Source: Treponema sp.
GTDB lineage: Bacteria; Spirochaetota; Spirochaetia; Treponematales; Treponemataceae
Direction: 5' to 3'
DNA length: 64,000 nucleotides
Assembly: GCA_017381365.1 (NCBI GenBank)
Contig: JAFOCI010000070.1
Coordinates: 1 to 64,000 of the forward strand
Positions 25,067 to 35,361 of the stretch are shown piece by piece. The notes beneath the pieces were generated by a model. That model had not been told where the DNA came from. It ran no database searches and was given only the letters and a program-made list of their open reading frames with translations. Each line of letters begins with the position of its first letter. The stretch's first letter is position 1. The position numbers were made by a program, and so were the translations under genes.

Positions 25067-26368
25067 ATGGCAAAGAAAGTTTATTTAGGTCTTACTGGTG
25101 ATATTATTCACCCGGGAATCATCAACATCATCAATGAAGGGGCAAAACACGGAGACGTAATCGTAGGTCTTTTGACCGACAAGGCTATCGTAAATCACAA
25201 GCGTCTTCCTTATCTTACTTATGAACAGCGTAAGAATGTTATTGAAAATCTTAAGGGGGTAAGTGAAGTTGTTCCTCAGGAAGACTGGAGTTATGTGCCA
25301 AACCTTAAAAGACTTAAGCCTGATTTTATCATTCATGGTGATGACTGGAAAACAAATTATCTTTCTAAAATCCGCGACGAAGTTTATGACGTTATGAAGG
25401 AATGGGGTGGTGAAGTTATTGAAATTCCTTATACAAAAGGAATCAATTCTACTGCTCTTGCTGAAAATGCTTCTTCTATTGGTACTACTCCTGACGTTCG
25501 CCGGGCTACTTTGCGCCGTTTGATTTCTGCAAAGAAAGTTGTTCGCATCATGGAAGCTCATTCTGGTTTGAGCGGTCTTATTGTTGAAAATACTCAGATT
25601 CAAAAAGAAGACGGTATCCACCAGTTTGACGGTATGTGGTCTTCTTCTTTGACAGACTCTACTTCCAAAGGTAAGCCTGATATTGAAGCTGTTGACCTTA
25701 CAACTCGTCTTCAGAGTCTTACAGATATTCTTGAATGTACAACAAAGCCTATCATTTATGACGGCGATACGGGTGATATTCCTGAACATTTTGTATTTAC
25801 TGTTCGTACTCTTGAAAGAAATGGTGTTTCTGCCGTAATAATTGAAGATAAAAAAGGTCTTAAAAAGAATTCTTTGTTTGGAACAGAAGCTAAGCAGGTT
25901 CTTGCAACTGAAGAAGAATTCTGTGAAAAGATTGCTGCCGGTAAAAAAGCTCAGGTTACTAAAGACTTTATGATTATTGCACGCATTGAAGAAATCATTG
26001 CCGGTTATTCTGTAGATGAAGCTTTGAACAAGGCTTTTGCAGCTGTTCGCGCTGGTGCCGACGGTGTAATGATTCACTCAAAAGACAAGAGCGGTATGGA
26101 TATCAAGGAATTCTGTGAAAGATTCCGCAAGGAATATTCTGGCATTCCAATTGTTCTTGTTCCAACTACATACAATCAGTTTACAGAAGACGAACTTGCT
26201 GCATGGGGCGCAAACATCATCATCTATGCAAACCATATGCTCCGCGCAAGTTATCCTGCCATGCAGCGCGTTGCTGAAAAGATTCTTGCTGCTGAACGAA
26301 GCCTTGAAGTAAATGACGACTGTATGCCAATCAAGCAGATTCTCGAATTGATTCCAGGAACTAAATAA
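25067..26368 (+). CDS. aepX: Phosphoenolpyruvate mutase fused to an N-terminal cytidylyltransferase domain
   Basis: 433 residues from the ATG at 25067 (GGGAG 7 bases upstream; the longer in-frame start reads through repeat DNA). Residues 1-130 are a TagD-type cytidylyltransferase: LGLTGDIIHPGIINIINEG, GLLTDKAI, and PDFIIHGDDW. Residues 145-425 are PEP mutase of the isocitrate-lyase superfamily: YDGDTGD and the diagnostic EDKKGLKKNS (Glu260-Asp261-Lys262), which separates mutases from lyases. It rearranges PEP to phosphonopyruvate, the entry to nearly all natural C-P compounds. First gene of aepX-aepY-pntC/aepZ. The role of the extra nucleotidyltransferase domain is unproven. Confidence 0.93.
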   Translation: MAKKVYLGLTGDIIHPGIINIINEGAKHGDVIVGLLTDKAIVNHKRLPYLTYEQRKNVIENLKGVSEVVPQEDWSYVPNLKRLKPDFIIHGDDWKTNYLSKIRDEVYDVMKEWGGEVIEIPYTKGINSTALAENASSIGTTPDVRRATLRRLISAKKVVRIMEAHSGLSGLIVENTQIQKEDGIHQFDGMWSSSLTDSTSKGKPDIEAVDLTTRLQSLTDILECTTKPIIYDGDTGDIPEHFVFTVRTLERNGVSAVIIEDKKGLKKNSLFGTEAKQVLATEEEFCEKIAAGKKAQVTKDFMIIARIEEIIAGYSVDEALNKAFAAVRAGADGVMIHSKDKSGMDIKEFCERFRKEYSGIPIVLVPTTYNQFTEDELAAWGANIIIYANHMLRASYPAMQRVAEKILAAERSLEVNDDCMPIKQILELIPGTK

Positions 26369-26511
26369 GCGTAAAATCGAAAAGCCGTTAAAAACAAAGC
26401 TGCGGCAGCAGGTTTGTTTAGGCTTATCGATACAAAACGCTGTGCGGCGAGACTAGGGAGCCGCAATAATTGACAAAGGATAATTGATAATTAATTTTTT
26501 AAGGAAATTTT
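26369..26511. repeat. Intergenic spacer with GC-rich hairpin and AT-repeat
   Basis: 143 bases between aepX and aepY. It contains TGCGGC/GCCGCA (26443-26448 with 26460-26465) and then a low-complexity run of AATTGA/AATTAA units before the AAGGA ribosome-binding site of aepY. No ORF. It is compositionally like the other intergenic insertions of this locus but shares no clear sequence with them. Confidence 0.4.
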
Positions 26512-27636
26512 ATGATCAGACCTTCATATTTTTACGATTTGTTGATTAAAAATGGAACCGACTTTTTTGCTGGGGTTCCTGATTCGCTTTTGAAAAATTT
26601 CTGTGCATACGTTACAGATAACGCACCTTCTGAAAAACACATTATTTCTGCAAACGAAGGAAGCGCAACTGCTCTTGCATGTGGTTATCACATGGCAACT
26701 GGAAAGATTCCTATGATTTATATGCAGAATTCTGGTGAAGGAAACATGGTAAATCCTATGCTTTCTCTTGCAGACCGTGATGTTTATTCAATTCCTATGC
26801 TCATCGTAATCGGCTGGCGCGGAGAGCCTGGTGTTCATGATGAACCTCAGCATGTTAAGCAGGGTAAAGTAACATGCGATCTTCTTGATGCAATGAAGAT
26901 TCCTTACGAAGTGCTTTCTGAAAATGAAGCTGAGCTTCCTGGTCAGTTTGAAAAGGCTTACAAATACATTAAAGAAAACAATGCTCAGTATGCTTTTGTT
27001 ATCCGAAAGAACACTTTTGACGAATACAAGCTTGTGAACAATATTCCAGTAGAAGGAAAAATGAGCCGTGAAGAAGCAATTGAAAAAATCATGCTCAGCG
27101 CAGATGATAAGACTGCATTTGTTTCTACAACTGGTATGGCAAGCCGCGAACTTTATGAACTTCGCGACAAACACAATCAGGCTCATGACAGGGACTTCCT
27201 TACTGTTGGCGGAATGGGTCACTGTTCCCAGATTGCTCTTGCCATTGCAATGAACAAAGCTGACCGCCAGGTTTACTGTATTGACGGTGATGGTGCTTCT
27301 ATCATGCAGATGGGTGGTATGGCAACAATCGGAACAAGAAATCCTTCAAACATGGTTCATTTTGTAATGAACAACGGTGCCCACGATTCTGTTGGCGGAC
27401 AGCCTACAGTAGGACGCCAGATTGATTTGTGTGCTATTGCTGCCGGTTGTGGTTACGAAAATGTTGTAAAGGTTGAAACTCCAGAAGAGCTTGATGCTGT
27501 ATTGCAAGATGACGAAACAAAGTCTAAACTTACATTTGTTGAAGTTCTTGTTACTAAAGGTGCAAGAAAAGATTTAGGAAGGCCTAAGTCTACACCTGTG
27601 CAGAACAAAGAAGCTTTGATGGAATTTTTGAAATAG
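26512..27636 (+). CDS. aepY: Phosphonopyruvate decarboxylase
   Basis: 374 residues. Thiamine-diphosphate enzyme: N-terminal pyrimidine-binding half with FFAGVPDSLLKNFCAYV and ISANEGSATALACGYH, and C-terminal diphosphate-binding half with GDGASIMQMGGMATIG followed by NN in VHFVMNNGAHDSVGG. It decarboxylates phosphonopyruvate to phosphonoacetaldehyde, pulling the unfavourable PEP mutase equilibrium forward. Adjacent to aepX and pntC-aepZ. Sulfopyruvate decarboxylase is the nearest alternative, excluded by context. Confidence 0.94.
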   Translation: MIRPSYFYDLLIKNGTDFFAGVPDSLLKNFCAYVTDNAPSEKHIISANEGSATALACGYHMATGKIPMIYMQNSGEGNMVNPMLSLADRDVYSIPMLIVIGWRGEPGVHDEPQHVKQGKVTCDLLDAMKIPYEVLSENEAELPGQFEKAYKYIKENNAQYAFVIRKNTFDEYKLVNNIPVEGKMSREEAIEKIMLSADDKTAFVSTTGMASRELYELRDKHNQAHDRDFLTVGGMGHCSQIALAIAMNKADRQVYCIDGDGASIMQMGGMATIGTRNPSNMVHFVMNNGAHDSVGGQPTVGRQIDLCAIAAGCGYENVVKVETPEELDAVLQDDETKSKLTFVEVLVTKGARKDLGRPKSTPVQNKEALMEFLK

Positions 27637-27639
27637 CAG

Positions 27640-27725
27640 GCGTTGCGGGATTTGTTAAGCAAAACTTGTTTTTCAAACCCGCTAAAAGGGGCAGGGCGTA
27701 AGGCTTTCCCTCCTTTTTATTTTAC
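27640..27725. repeat. GC-rich hairpin repeat upstream of pntC-aepZ (copy 2)
   Basis: GCGGG...CCCGC arms enclose AAAACTTGTTTT, followed by AAAGGGGCAGGGCG and AAGGCTTTCCC then a T-rich run. The order and both ends match copy 1 at 24924-25020, with an internal deletion of roughly 15-20 bases. It ends just before the GAGGT ribosome-binding site of the next gene. Confidence 0.6.
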
Positions 27726-27731
27726 ATATAG

Positions 27732-29570
<1,839 letters not shown>

Positions 29571-29605
29571 TTCTTAAATGAATGACATTTTATTGAAAAA
29601 ATGAT

Positions 29606-29647
29606 AAAGTGTAACTCCAATATTTATGTGGAGTTACACTTTTTTTT
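29606..29647 (+). terminator. Intrinsic terminator of the phosphonate operon
   Basis: Perfect 13-bp stem AAAGTGTAACTCC/GGAGTTACACTTT (29606-29618 with 29630-29642) followed by an unbroken T-run that ends exactly at the next ATG. The only Shine-Dalgarno-like GGAG for that next gene lies inside the 3' arm. Confidence 0.9.
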
Positions 29648-31138
29648 ATGAATAAAAAATTTTTATATATATTTTTTTCTGATTTATTTTTCATTTCAGC
29701 AACTTCATTAGTTTTTGCTGTTCCATGGGGATTAAAGAATTATCCATTGCATCTTACATGGAATGTTTTTTTTGTTCTTGCTTCTGATACATCTGGGCAT
29801 GATTCTGGAACTGCAAGGTCAATAATTTTTGGTTTTGTAATACCAACAATAGCAGTTTATTTGTTGTATTGTATAGTCAGATATCTTTTATATAAAAAAA
29901 GCATTAAAATAAATATTAAAAAAATATTTTTTGCAAATTTAATTTATTTTTCAGTTTTTTTATTGGTACTTATATGTTCAACCAGATTATGGAGCTATTT
30001 TTTTATATATAAAGAAGTTACATCAGAACCTAAAAGTTCCGCTTTTTATAAAGAGAATTTCTTGAATTACGATGATTCTGTAATTATTGTGCCAGAAAAT
30101 AAAAGAAATTTAATAATGATTTTTCTTGAGTCCATGGAACCCTGCTATTCTGATGTTGAACATGGTGGTGTATTTAAGGAAAATTTAATTCCAAATCTTA
30201 CAAAGTATGGAATGAATAATATAAATTTCAGTGATTCAGATTTGCTGGGAGGCGGTTTTAATTTTGCTGGAACTTCATGGACTGTAGCTGGTATTCTTTC
30301 AAAAATGGCAGCAGTTCCATATTTTAATCCATTTAAAGAATATAATGGGAAACTTACTTGTCTGAAAAATGCTTACACATTAAATGATTATCTTGCAGAT
30401 CAAGATTATGTGCAGTTTTTTTCTATGGGATCTGAAAAACAGTTTGAAAACAGAGATTTGTTTTTAGAAGATCATCATGTGGAAATTCATGATATAAAAT
30501 GGTATAAGGAAAATAAAATGATTCCAGAAGATTATCAGGTTTTCTGGGGATTTGAAGATTCTAAACTTTATTCAATGGCAAAAATTGAATTGGAAAATTT
30601 AAGTAATCAGAGCAAACCTTTCTTTTTTGGTATGCTTACTGTAGATACTCATTTTCCTTATGGTTATGTATGTGATGAATGTAAAAACGAACTTGATTCG
30701 CAAATGAAAAATGTTGTTCGATGTGCAGATAATCAGGTTGGAAAATTTTTAGATTGGATTCAAAATCAGGATTGGTTCTCAAATACTACTGTTGTAATTT
30801 TAGGAGATCATGCATATCTTGATGCACCTTTAAATAATTTTATAACAGAGCAGGGAATTTTACCAAAAAAAGTTATAAATTCTAAACGTCGGTTTATTAA
30901 TATAATAATAAATCCTGTTGAAGAGTTAAAAGAAATAAAGCAAAAAAACAGATGTTATTCATCCTTTGATATTATGCCAACTGTTCTTGAAGCTTTAGGA
31001 AATAAATTTTCTAAAAATGGAATCGGCCTTGGGCGTTCGCTGTTTTCTGACTCTGAAACTCTTGTTGAAAAATATGGAGTTGAAAAACTGGAAAAAGAAA
31101 CTATGAAAAATGTAATAGAATACAACAAGCTAAAATGA
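29648..31138 (+). CDS. OpgB/LtaS-like phosphoglycerol (or phosphonate/phosphoethanolamine) transferase
   Basis: 496 residues. Three or four N-terminal membrane spans (about 5-25, 52-75, 85-112), then an alkaline-phosphatase-superfamily domain: NLIMIFLESME, the loop FAGTSWTVAGILSKMAAVP with probable nucleophile Thr212 (compare GTGWTIAG in OpgB), THFPYGYVC, and VILGDHAYL with metal-binding Asp-His. Such enzymes move a phospho-alcohol head group from a lipid to a glycan outside the membrane. Following aepXYZ, transfer of AEP is an attractive guess but not shown. The ATG sits directly after a terminator T-run without a normally spaced ribosome-binding site. Confidence 0.75.
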   Translation: MNKKFLYIFFSDLFFISATSLVFAVPWGLKNYPLHLTWNVFFVLASDTSGHDSGTARSIIFGFVIPTIAVYLLYCIVRYLLYKKSIKINIKKIFFANLIYFSVFLLVLICSTRLWSYFFIYKEVTSEPKSSAFYKENFLNYDDSVIIVPENKRNLIMIFLESMEPCYSDVEHGGVFKENLIPNLTKYGMNNINFSDSDLLGGGFNFAGTSWTVAGILSKMAAVPYFNPFKEYNGKLTCLKNAYTLNDYLADQDYVQFFSMGSEKQFENRDLFLEDHHVEIHDIKWYKENKMIPEDYQVFWGFEDSKLYSMAKIELENLSNQSKPFFFGMLTVDTHFPYGYVCDECKNELDSQMKNVVRCADNQVGKFLDWIQNQDWFSNTTVVILGDHAYLDAPLNNFITEQGILPKKVINSKRRFINIIINPVEELKEIKQKNRCYSSFDIMPTVLEALGNKFSKNGIGLGRSLFSDSETLVEKYGVEKLEKETMKNVIEYNKLK

Positions 31139-31188
31139 ACGAATTGTGACACAAAGACTTCTATGTATTCAATCTAACCTGGTTAAAA

Positions 31189-31230
31189 AAAAGACCTGTA
31201 TTATTTAAGTCAATCTCAGGTCTTTTATAA
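31189..31230. terminator. Bidirectional terminator
   Basis: Stem AAAAGACCTG/CAGGTCTTTT (31189-31198 with 31217-31226) between convergent genes, A-run on the left and T-run within the 3' arm. Confidence 0.75.
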
Positions 31231-31247
31231 CGAATTTTCTTGATATT

Positions 31248-31970
31248 TTATAATTTTGAATATACAAACTGACAGAATGTTTTTATTTTATTCATAAAAG
31301 ATGTTTCTATTCTTTTTTCAAATAGAGGGATTTTTGGAGCTTTTACTCCTCCAATTCCGTAAAGAATCCAATTGTTACCATCCTTAAATACAAGAATAAG
31401 GGATTTCATATTTTCCTTCTTTACGCAGTTTATGCCTTTATGCTTTAAATCCATATTATTTGTCATGTAATAAAGCATATAATCGTCATTTTTTTCGATA
31501 GTTATAGGAACTCGTGTAAAGCCAAAGGGTCTAATATCAATAATAGAATTTAAAATCTTTTTTTGAGGATTAATTTCTTCCACATTTTCAATAAGGGAAA
31601 CGCCATATAAATCAAAATAACACTGATGATGTTCAGACCAGTAAGGAATTCCAGAATAACCTTCTACATTTTCAAGAATTGAAATGAGTTTTTCTGGTAA
31701 ATCTTCATTTCCTTCAATTTTTCTGATTTGAATAATCTCCGCAAGATAATTTGGATTATGTTCTTGAACAATTTCTTTTAGTTTTTTAGCACCAGGATTG
31801 TCACTATTTAGTGTCATATTCTTGTATTTATCAATACTCCTGATTACTACTTCTTCTTTCTGGATTTTTTCAATTTCTTCAGCAGATAATCGATTGTCAA
31901 AAGGCAAGGCAAAGACTGAAAGTGATGAAAACAAAAATAAAAATGTGAATGAAATAAATTTATTAAACAT
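31248..31970 (-). CDS. Secreted hypothetical protein
   Basis: 240 residues, not recognised. A clear signal peptide (FISFTFLFLFSSLSVFA, then LPF) indicates export. The mature part is soluble, mixed alpha/beta, with a Trp/Tyr-rich segment (GYSGIPYWSEHHQCYFD) and two cysteines that could form a disulfide. Monocistronic, convergent with the OpgB-like gene and divergent from the aminotransferase. Confidence 0.7.
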   Translation of the reverse strand: MFNKFISFTFLFLFSSLSVFALPFDNRLSAEEIEKIQKEEVVIRSIDKYKNMTLNSDNPGAKKLKEIVQEHNPNYLAEIIQIRKIEGNEDLPEKLISILENVEGYSGIPYWSEHHQCYFDLYGVSLIENVEEINPQKKILNSIIDIRPFGFTRVPITIEKNDDYMLYYMTNNMDLKHKGINCVKKENMKSLILVFKDGNNWILYGIGGVKAPKIPLFEKRIETSFMNKIKTFCQFVYSKL

Positions 31971-32014
31971 ATTAATAATATATTAATATTTTGATTTTCT
32001 TTCAATAATTAGAA

Positions 32015-32023
32015 TGATATAAT
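32015..32023 (+). promoter_or_regulatory. Extended -10 promoter for the aminotransferase
   Basis: TGA-TATAAT with the hexamer at 32018-32023. The start would fall about 32030, only 3 bases before the ATG at 32033, and no Shine-Dalgarno is present, suggesting a leaderless message. Confidence 0.5.
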
Positions 32024-32032
32024 ATATGTATT

Positions 32033-33223
32033 ATGATATCAAATAAAATTAAAGAAATAATTGAAAGTCCTTCAAATGGTGTAATTCGAAAAATGTTTGA
32101 AGAGGGTGTTGTTCTTAAAAAGAAATATGGAGAAGATAATGTTTATGATTTCAGTTTGGGAAATCCTGACTTAGATCCTCCGAAAGAAGTTCTTGATGCA
32201 ATCAAGAAAGTTGCTCAGGATACAAGCCATATGTGTCATGGCTATATGCCTAATGCTGGTTATTCTGAAGCTAGAATGGCAATGGCAAAAAAAACATCCC
32301 TGGAGCAGGGAGTTGATGTTTTTGCAGAAAATATTGTTATGTCTGCTGGTGCAGCTGCTGCATTGAATTGTGTTATAAAGTCTCTTGTTAATGAAGGCGA
32401 TACTGTTCTTGCACCTTGTCCTTATTTTACAGAATATAATCATTATGTACGAAATTATGGGGCAGAAATAATTCCTGTAAAAACGAATGATGATTTCAGC
32501 TTAAATATGGATAATATAAAAGCGGCTTTGTCAGAAAAAACTGCTGCGATTATCATAAATTCTCCTAATAATCCAACAGGAAGAATTTATACAGAAGATG
32601 AAATTAAGAAACTTGCAGAAGTTTTGAATGAACATGGAACTAAGACTGGTCGATTTCCTTACATTATATGTGATGAGCCATATAGAGCTATTACTTATGA
32701 TGGACAGAAAGTTGCAAGCGTTTTTCCTCTTTATAAGAATTCTCTTGTTGTTACATCTTTTGCTAAAAATCTTAGTGTTCCAGGAGAACGCATTGGTTAT
32801 ATTGCAGTAAACCCAGCAGCAGAAGACGTTTCTATGCTTGTAAGTGCTTGTATTCTATGTACCAGAATTCTTGGTTTTGTAAATGCACCAGCGTTTTTCC
32901 AGAAAGTAATTGCAAAAAGCTGGAATTCAAAATGTGATTATTCTCTTTACGAAAAACGTTGTAAAGAAATAATGGAAGTTATGGATTATGCTGGTTTAAA
33001 ATATTCACGTCCTCAGGGAGCTTTTTATCTTTTTGTAAAAGTTCCTGATGGATGGAATGATGATGATTTGGCTTTTTGTAATCATCTAAAAAAATTTAAT
33101 ATTCTGTGTGCACCAGGAAGTGGTTTTGCCGGTAAAGGCTGGTTCAGAATTGCTTACTGTGTTGCAGAAAAAACAATTTTAAATTCTAGAGAAGCCTTCA
33201 AAAAAGCAGTTGAATCTAAATGA
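32033..33223 (+). CDS. PLP-dependent aminotransferase, class I/II
   Basis: 396 residues. Fold-type I aminotransferase (aspartate aminotransferase-like): SPNNPTGRIYTEDEIKKLAE, DEPYRAITYDG, the Schiff-base Lys245 in VTSFAKNLSVPGERIGY, and a C-terminal FRIAYCVAEKT with the substrate-binding Arg. The subgroup is common in Treponema and clostridia, and the amino donor cannot be told from sequence. Its stop codon overlaps the ATG of a glgA remnant by ATGA, showing an old operon with glycogen synthase. Confidence 0.88.
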   Translation: MISNKIKEIIESPSNGVIRKMFEEGVVLKKKYGEDNVYDFSLGNPDLDPPKEVLDAIKKVAQDTSHMCHGYMPNAGYSEARMAMAKKTSLEQGVDVFAENIVMSAGAAAALNCVIKSLVNEGDTVLAPCPYFTEYNHYVRNYGAEIIPVKTNDDFSLNMDNIKAALSEKTAAIIINSPNNPTGRIYTEDEIKKLAEVLNEHGTKTGRFPYIICDEPYRAITYDGQKVASVFPLYKNSLVVTSFAKNLSVPGERIGYIAVNPAAEDVSMLVSACILCTRILGFVNAPAFFQKVIAKSWNSKCDYSLYEKRCKEIMEVMDYAGLKYSRPQGAFYLFVKVPDGWNDDDLAFCNHLKKFNILCAPGSGFAGKGWFRIAYCVAEKTILNSREAFKKAVESK

Positions 33224-33430
33224 AAATTCTGATGGTTTCTGCGGAAGCAACTCCCTGTGCTAAAACAGGGGGCTTGCTGATGCTGAAACCGCCTAAGATT
33301 TTCTGTTCTATGTGGTTCTGCATTATCGCTTTGTAAAGCCATAAATTGGATTCCTGATGTAATTCACAGCCATGATTGGGCAGCAGGTTTAACATCTGTT
33401 TTATTAAATTATTTTGAAAGTTCAGTTTGT
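33220..33430 (+). pseudogene. glgA: Glycogen synthase remnant
   Basis: The ATG at 33220 overlaps the aminotransferase stop and begins MKILMVSAEATPCAKTGGL, the ADP-glucose-binding N-terminus (KTGGL) of GlgA. The frame is then lost. From about 33324 a different frame reads SALSLCKAINWIPDVIHSHD and then WAAGLTSVLLNYFES, matching the PDVIHxHDW block normally found more than 100 residues later. Roughly 200 bases between the two blocks are missing, as is everything after the second block. The remnant ends before the convergent propeller gene. Not translated as a functional enzyme. Confidence 0.88.
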
Positions 33431-33455
33431 TGTGGTTTGCTTAGTGGTTCGTTTA

Positions 33456-35360
33456 TTAGAATTCGAACCATTGGCCATCTTTTGTAAGATACCAGTCAGC
33501 AAGTATTGGCGCTCGATCACTATTGTACCAGCTTATGCTGCCATTTCTATTCAAAATTACTACTTTTGTAGCATTTTGACTTATTTTAATTGGTAAACTT
33601 GCAGATCTTTTAAATGAGAAATTTTTATTATCATTTAAGTTACATGAACGGATTGTGTACTTTCCAATATTAGTATATAAAAATGGAAATTTTAAATAAA
33701 TAAAGGCATCAGAATCTTCATCATTGAATTTTAAAATTGAAGAAGTATGTTTTGTAACCACATTATATTTGAAAACAGTTGTTTTTTTCGATTGTCCCTC
33801 ATTAATAATATTTATTCCATACAAATCATTTTTATTTACAGATAAGGCAAAAGCAACATTTCCATTTAAATTCATTGGAACTGTTTCTCTTGTTTCCAAA
33901 TCTACACAGAGCAATGCAGATTTTGGATTTGTGGCATAAGATTTTGCAACATACAATTTTCCGTCTCCACCAAAAACAGCATCCTGAAGGCCTGCACCAG
34001 TATAAACATTCGAAAATTTGTTTGTTTCTAAATCAAAAACATTTACAATTGAATTACTTTCCATTTCAATTATTTTTGTTCCGAACAATCTGACAGATTG
34101 AAGGGAATTCTCAGGTGTAAATAATGTATGTATTTCAGGTTTTGAATAATCAAAAAGCTGCACCGGTTGTCTTGTTCCCTTTGACCAAAGAATTACTTTA
34201 TTACCGTATGAAATAATTTGAGTCTGACCAGGATTTTGACCAACTCTGTTTACAATTCCAGTATCATAAGACGACTGATAAATAGAATTTCTTGTTAAAA
34301 AGTAAAAATCTTCACCGATTGGGCACATATCTAAAATTTTATCGTAAGTATTTTGGGTAATTAAAGGAATTTGTTTAACTTCAGTTTCAGCTTCACAATC
34401 AATTTTATAAATTGAACCACTTCTGGAACCTAACATTATTTCTTTTCCATTTTTTATACCGCATATAATGGCTTCAGAAGTTCTAGGACCTTTTAGTGAT
34501 TTGACTAAACGAGGTGATGAAACTCCTTGATTATCTTGATTTTCGAGTAATTGAAGCATGTAGTTTCCTTTTCCGTCATTTTCAAGATAATATAAATTTT
34601 CATCATGTTTTGAACTTAAAATAACAGGGTTTTGTACATTTATCATTTTTAATGTTTTTCCCGATAATGCGTGACAAACATACAAAACGTTATTGTTTAT
34701 TCCAGCTATATATAAGGAATTATTAAATAATACAGTTTGGCTTAAACCCTGAATCGTATAAAACTTCTGTTTTAACTTACCTGTAGCAAGATTATAATAT
34801 GATAAACTTCCTGCCGGAGAATACATTACTGCTGTTTTTTCTGATGCACTTGTTGTTGCGAAATTTATAATTCCAGTTGAATCAGAAATCTTATTGATTA
34901 CAGAACCTGATTGTGTATTTATAAAAATTGCTCCATCAACGGTTGCAGTGCCTGCAATAATATAAGTTCCTTTTTCAGAATATGAAAGGGATGTAATTGA
35001 ATCTGAGAATCGTCTTGCAAATTTTCGTGAAAGGTTATCCCAGTTCCAGACTGAAATTCTATTTGTTGAACCTCCGTCTGTTTCGTAAACAGCTATTTCT
35101 TTGCCGTTAGGTGATACAGCGGCTAATTTAATTTCAAGATCTGTAATCTGATAGTGTTCTCCCTGATTGTCACTTGTCCATTTTATAAGAAAGCCATCTT
35201 TTCCAACACTAAAATATTCTGATTCAAAAGAATTTAGCTGCGTCGCTGGAATAATTGTAGAAACGGCCTCCTGATGGGCTTGTTCAGAAAAATGAGCCTG
35301 CGAAAATAAATTAAAAGTAAATATAACAATAAAATTCAAAAAAATGCTTATTTTTTTCAT
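33456..35360 (-). CDS. Exported beta-propeller (WD40-like) protein
   Basis: 634 residues with a signal peptide (ISIFLNFIVIFTFNLFSQ). The rest is a long series of four-strand blade-like units, for example FLIKWTSDNQGEHYQITDLE, ISVWNWDNLSRKFARRF and SLSYSEKGTYIIAGTATVDG, consistent with one or two seven-bladed propellers, and ends WYLTKDGQWFEF. Probably periplasmic or surface protein-interaction platform; ligand unknown. It starts 1 base after the rseP stop and is last in that leftward gene block. Confidence 0.75.
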   Translation of the reverse strand: MKKISIFLNFIVIFTFNLFSQAHFSEQAHQEAVSTIIPATQLNSFESEYFSVGKDGFLIKWTSDNQGEHYQITDLEIKLAAVSPNGKEIAVYETDGGSTNRISVWNWDNLSRKFARRFSDSITSLSYSEKGTYIIAGTATVDGAIFINTQSGSVINKISDSTGIINFATTSASEKTAVMYSPAGSLSYYNLATGKLKQKFYTIQGLSQTVLFNNSLYIAGINNNVLYVCHALSGKTLKMINVQNPVILSSKHDENLYYLENDGKGNYMLQLLENQDNQGVSSPRLVKSLKGPRTSEAIICGIKNGKEIMLGSRSGSIYKIDCEAETEVKQIPLITQNTYDKILDMCPIGEDFYFLTRNSIYQSSYDTGIVNRVGQNPGQTQIISYGNKVILWSKGTRQPVQLFDYSKPEIHTLFTPENSLQSVRLFGTKIIEMESNSIVNVFDLETNKFSNVYTGAGLQDAVFGGDGKLYVAKSYATNPKSALLCVDLETRETVPMNLNGNVAFALSVNKNDLYGINIINEGQSKKTTVFKYNVVTKHTSSILKFNDEDSDAFIYLKFPFLYTNIGKYTIRSCNLNDNKNFSFKRSASLPIKISQNATKVVILNRNGSISWYNSDRAPILADWYLTKDGQWFEF

Positions 35361-35361
35361 A

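Noticed and set aside
25085-26077. Long open frame on the minus strand opposite aepX.
   Set aside because: Cys/Asn/Phe-rich composition without any domain, lying wholly inside a well-supported gene; a shadow frame. Similar shadows opposite murC, flgF, mfd and frdA were also dropped.
26466-26500. A promoter (TTGACA) for aepY in the AT-rich spacer.
   Set aside because: No -10 hexamer at a workable distance; the run looks like low-complexity AATTGA units.
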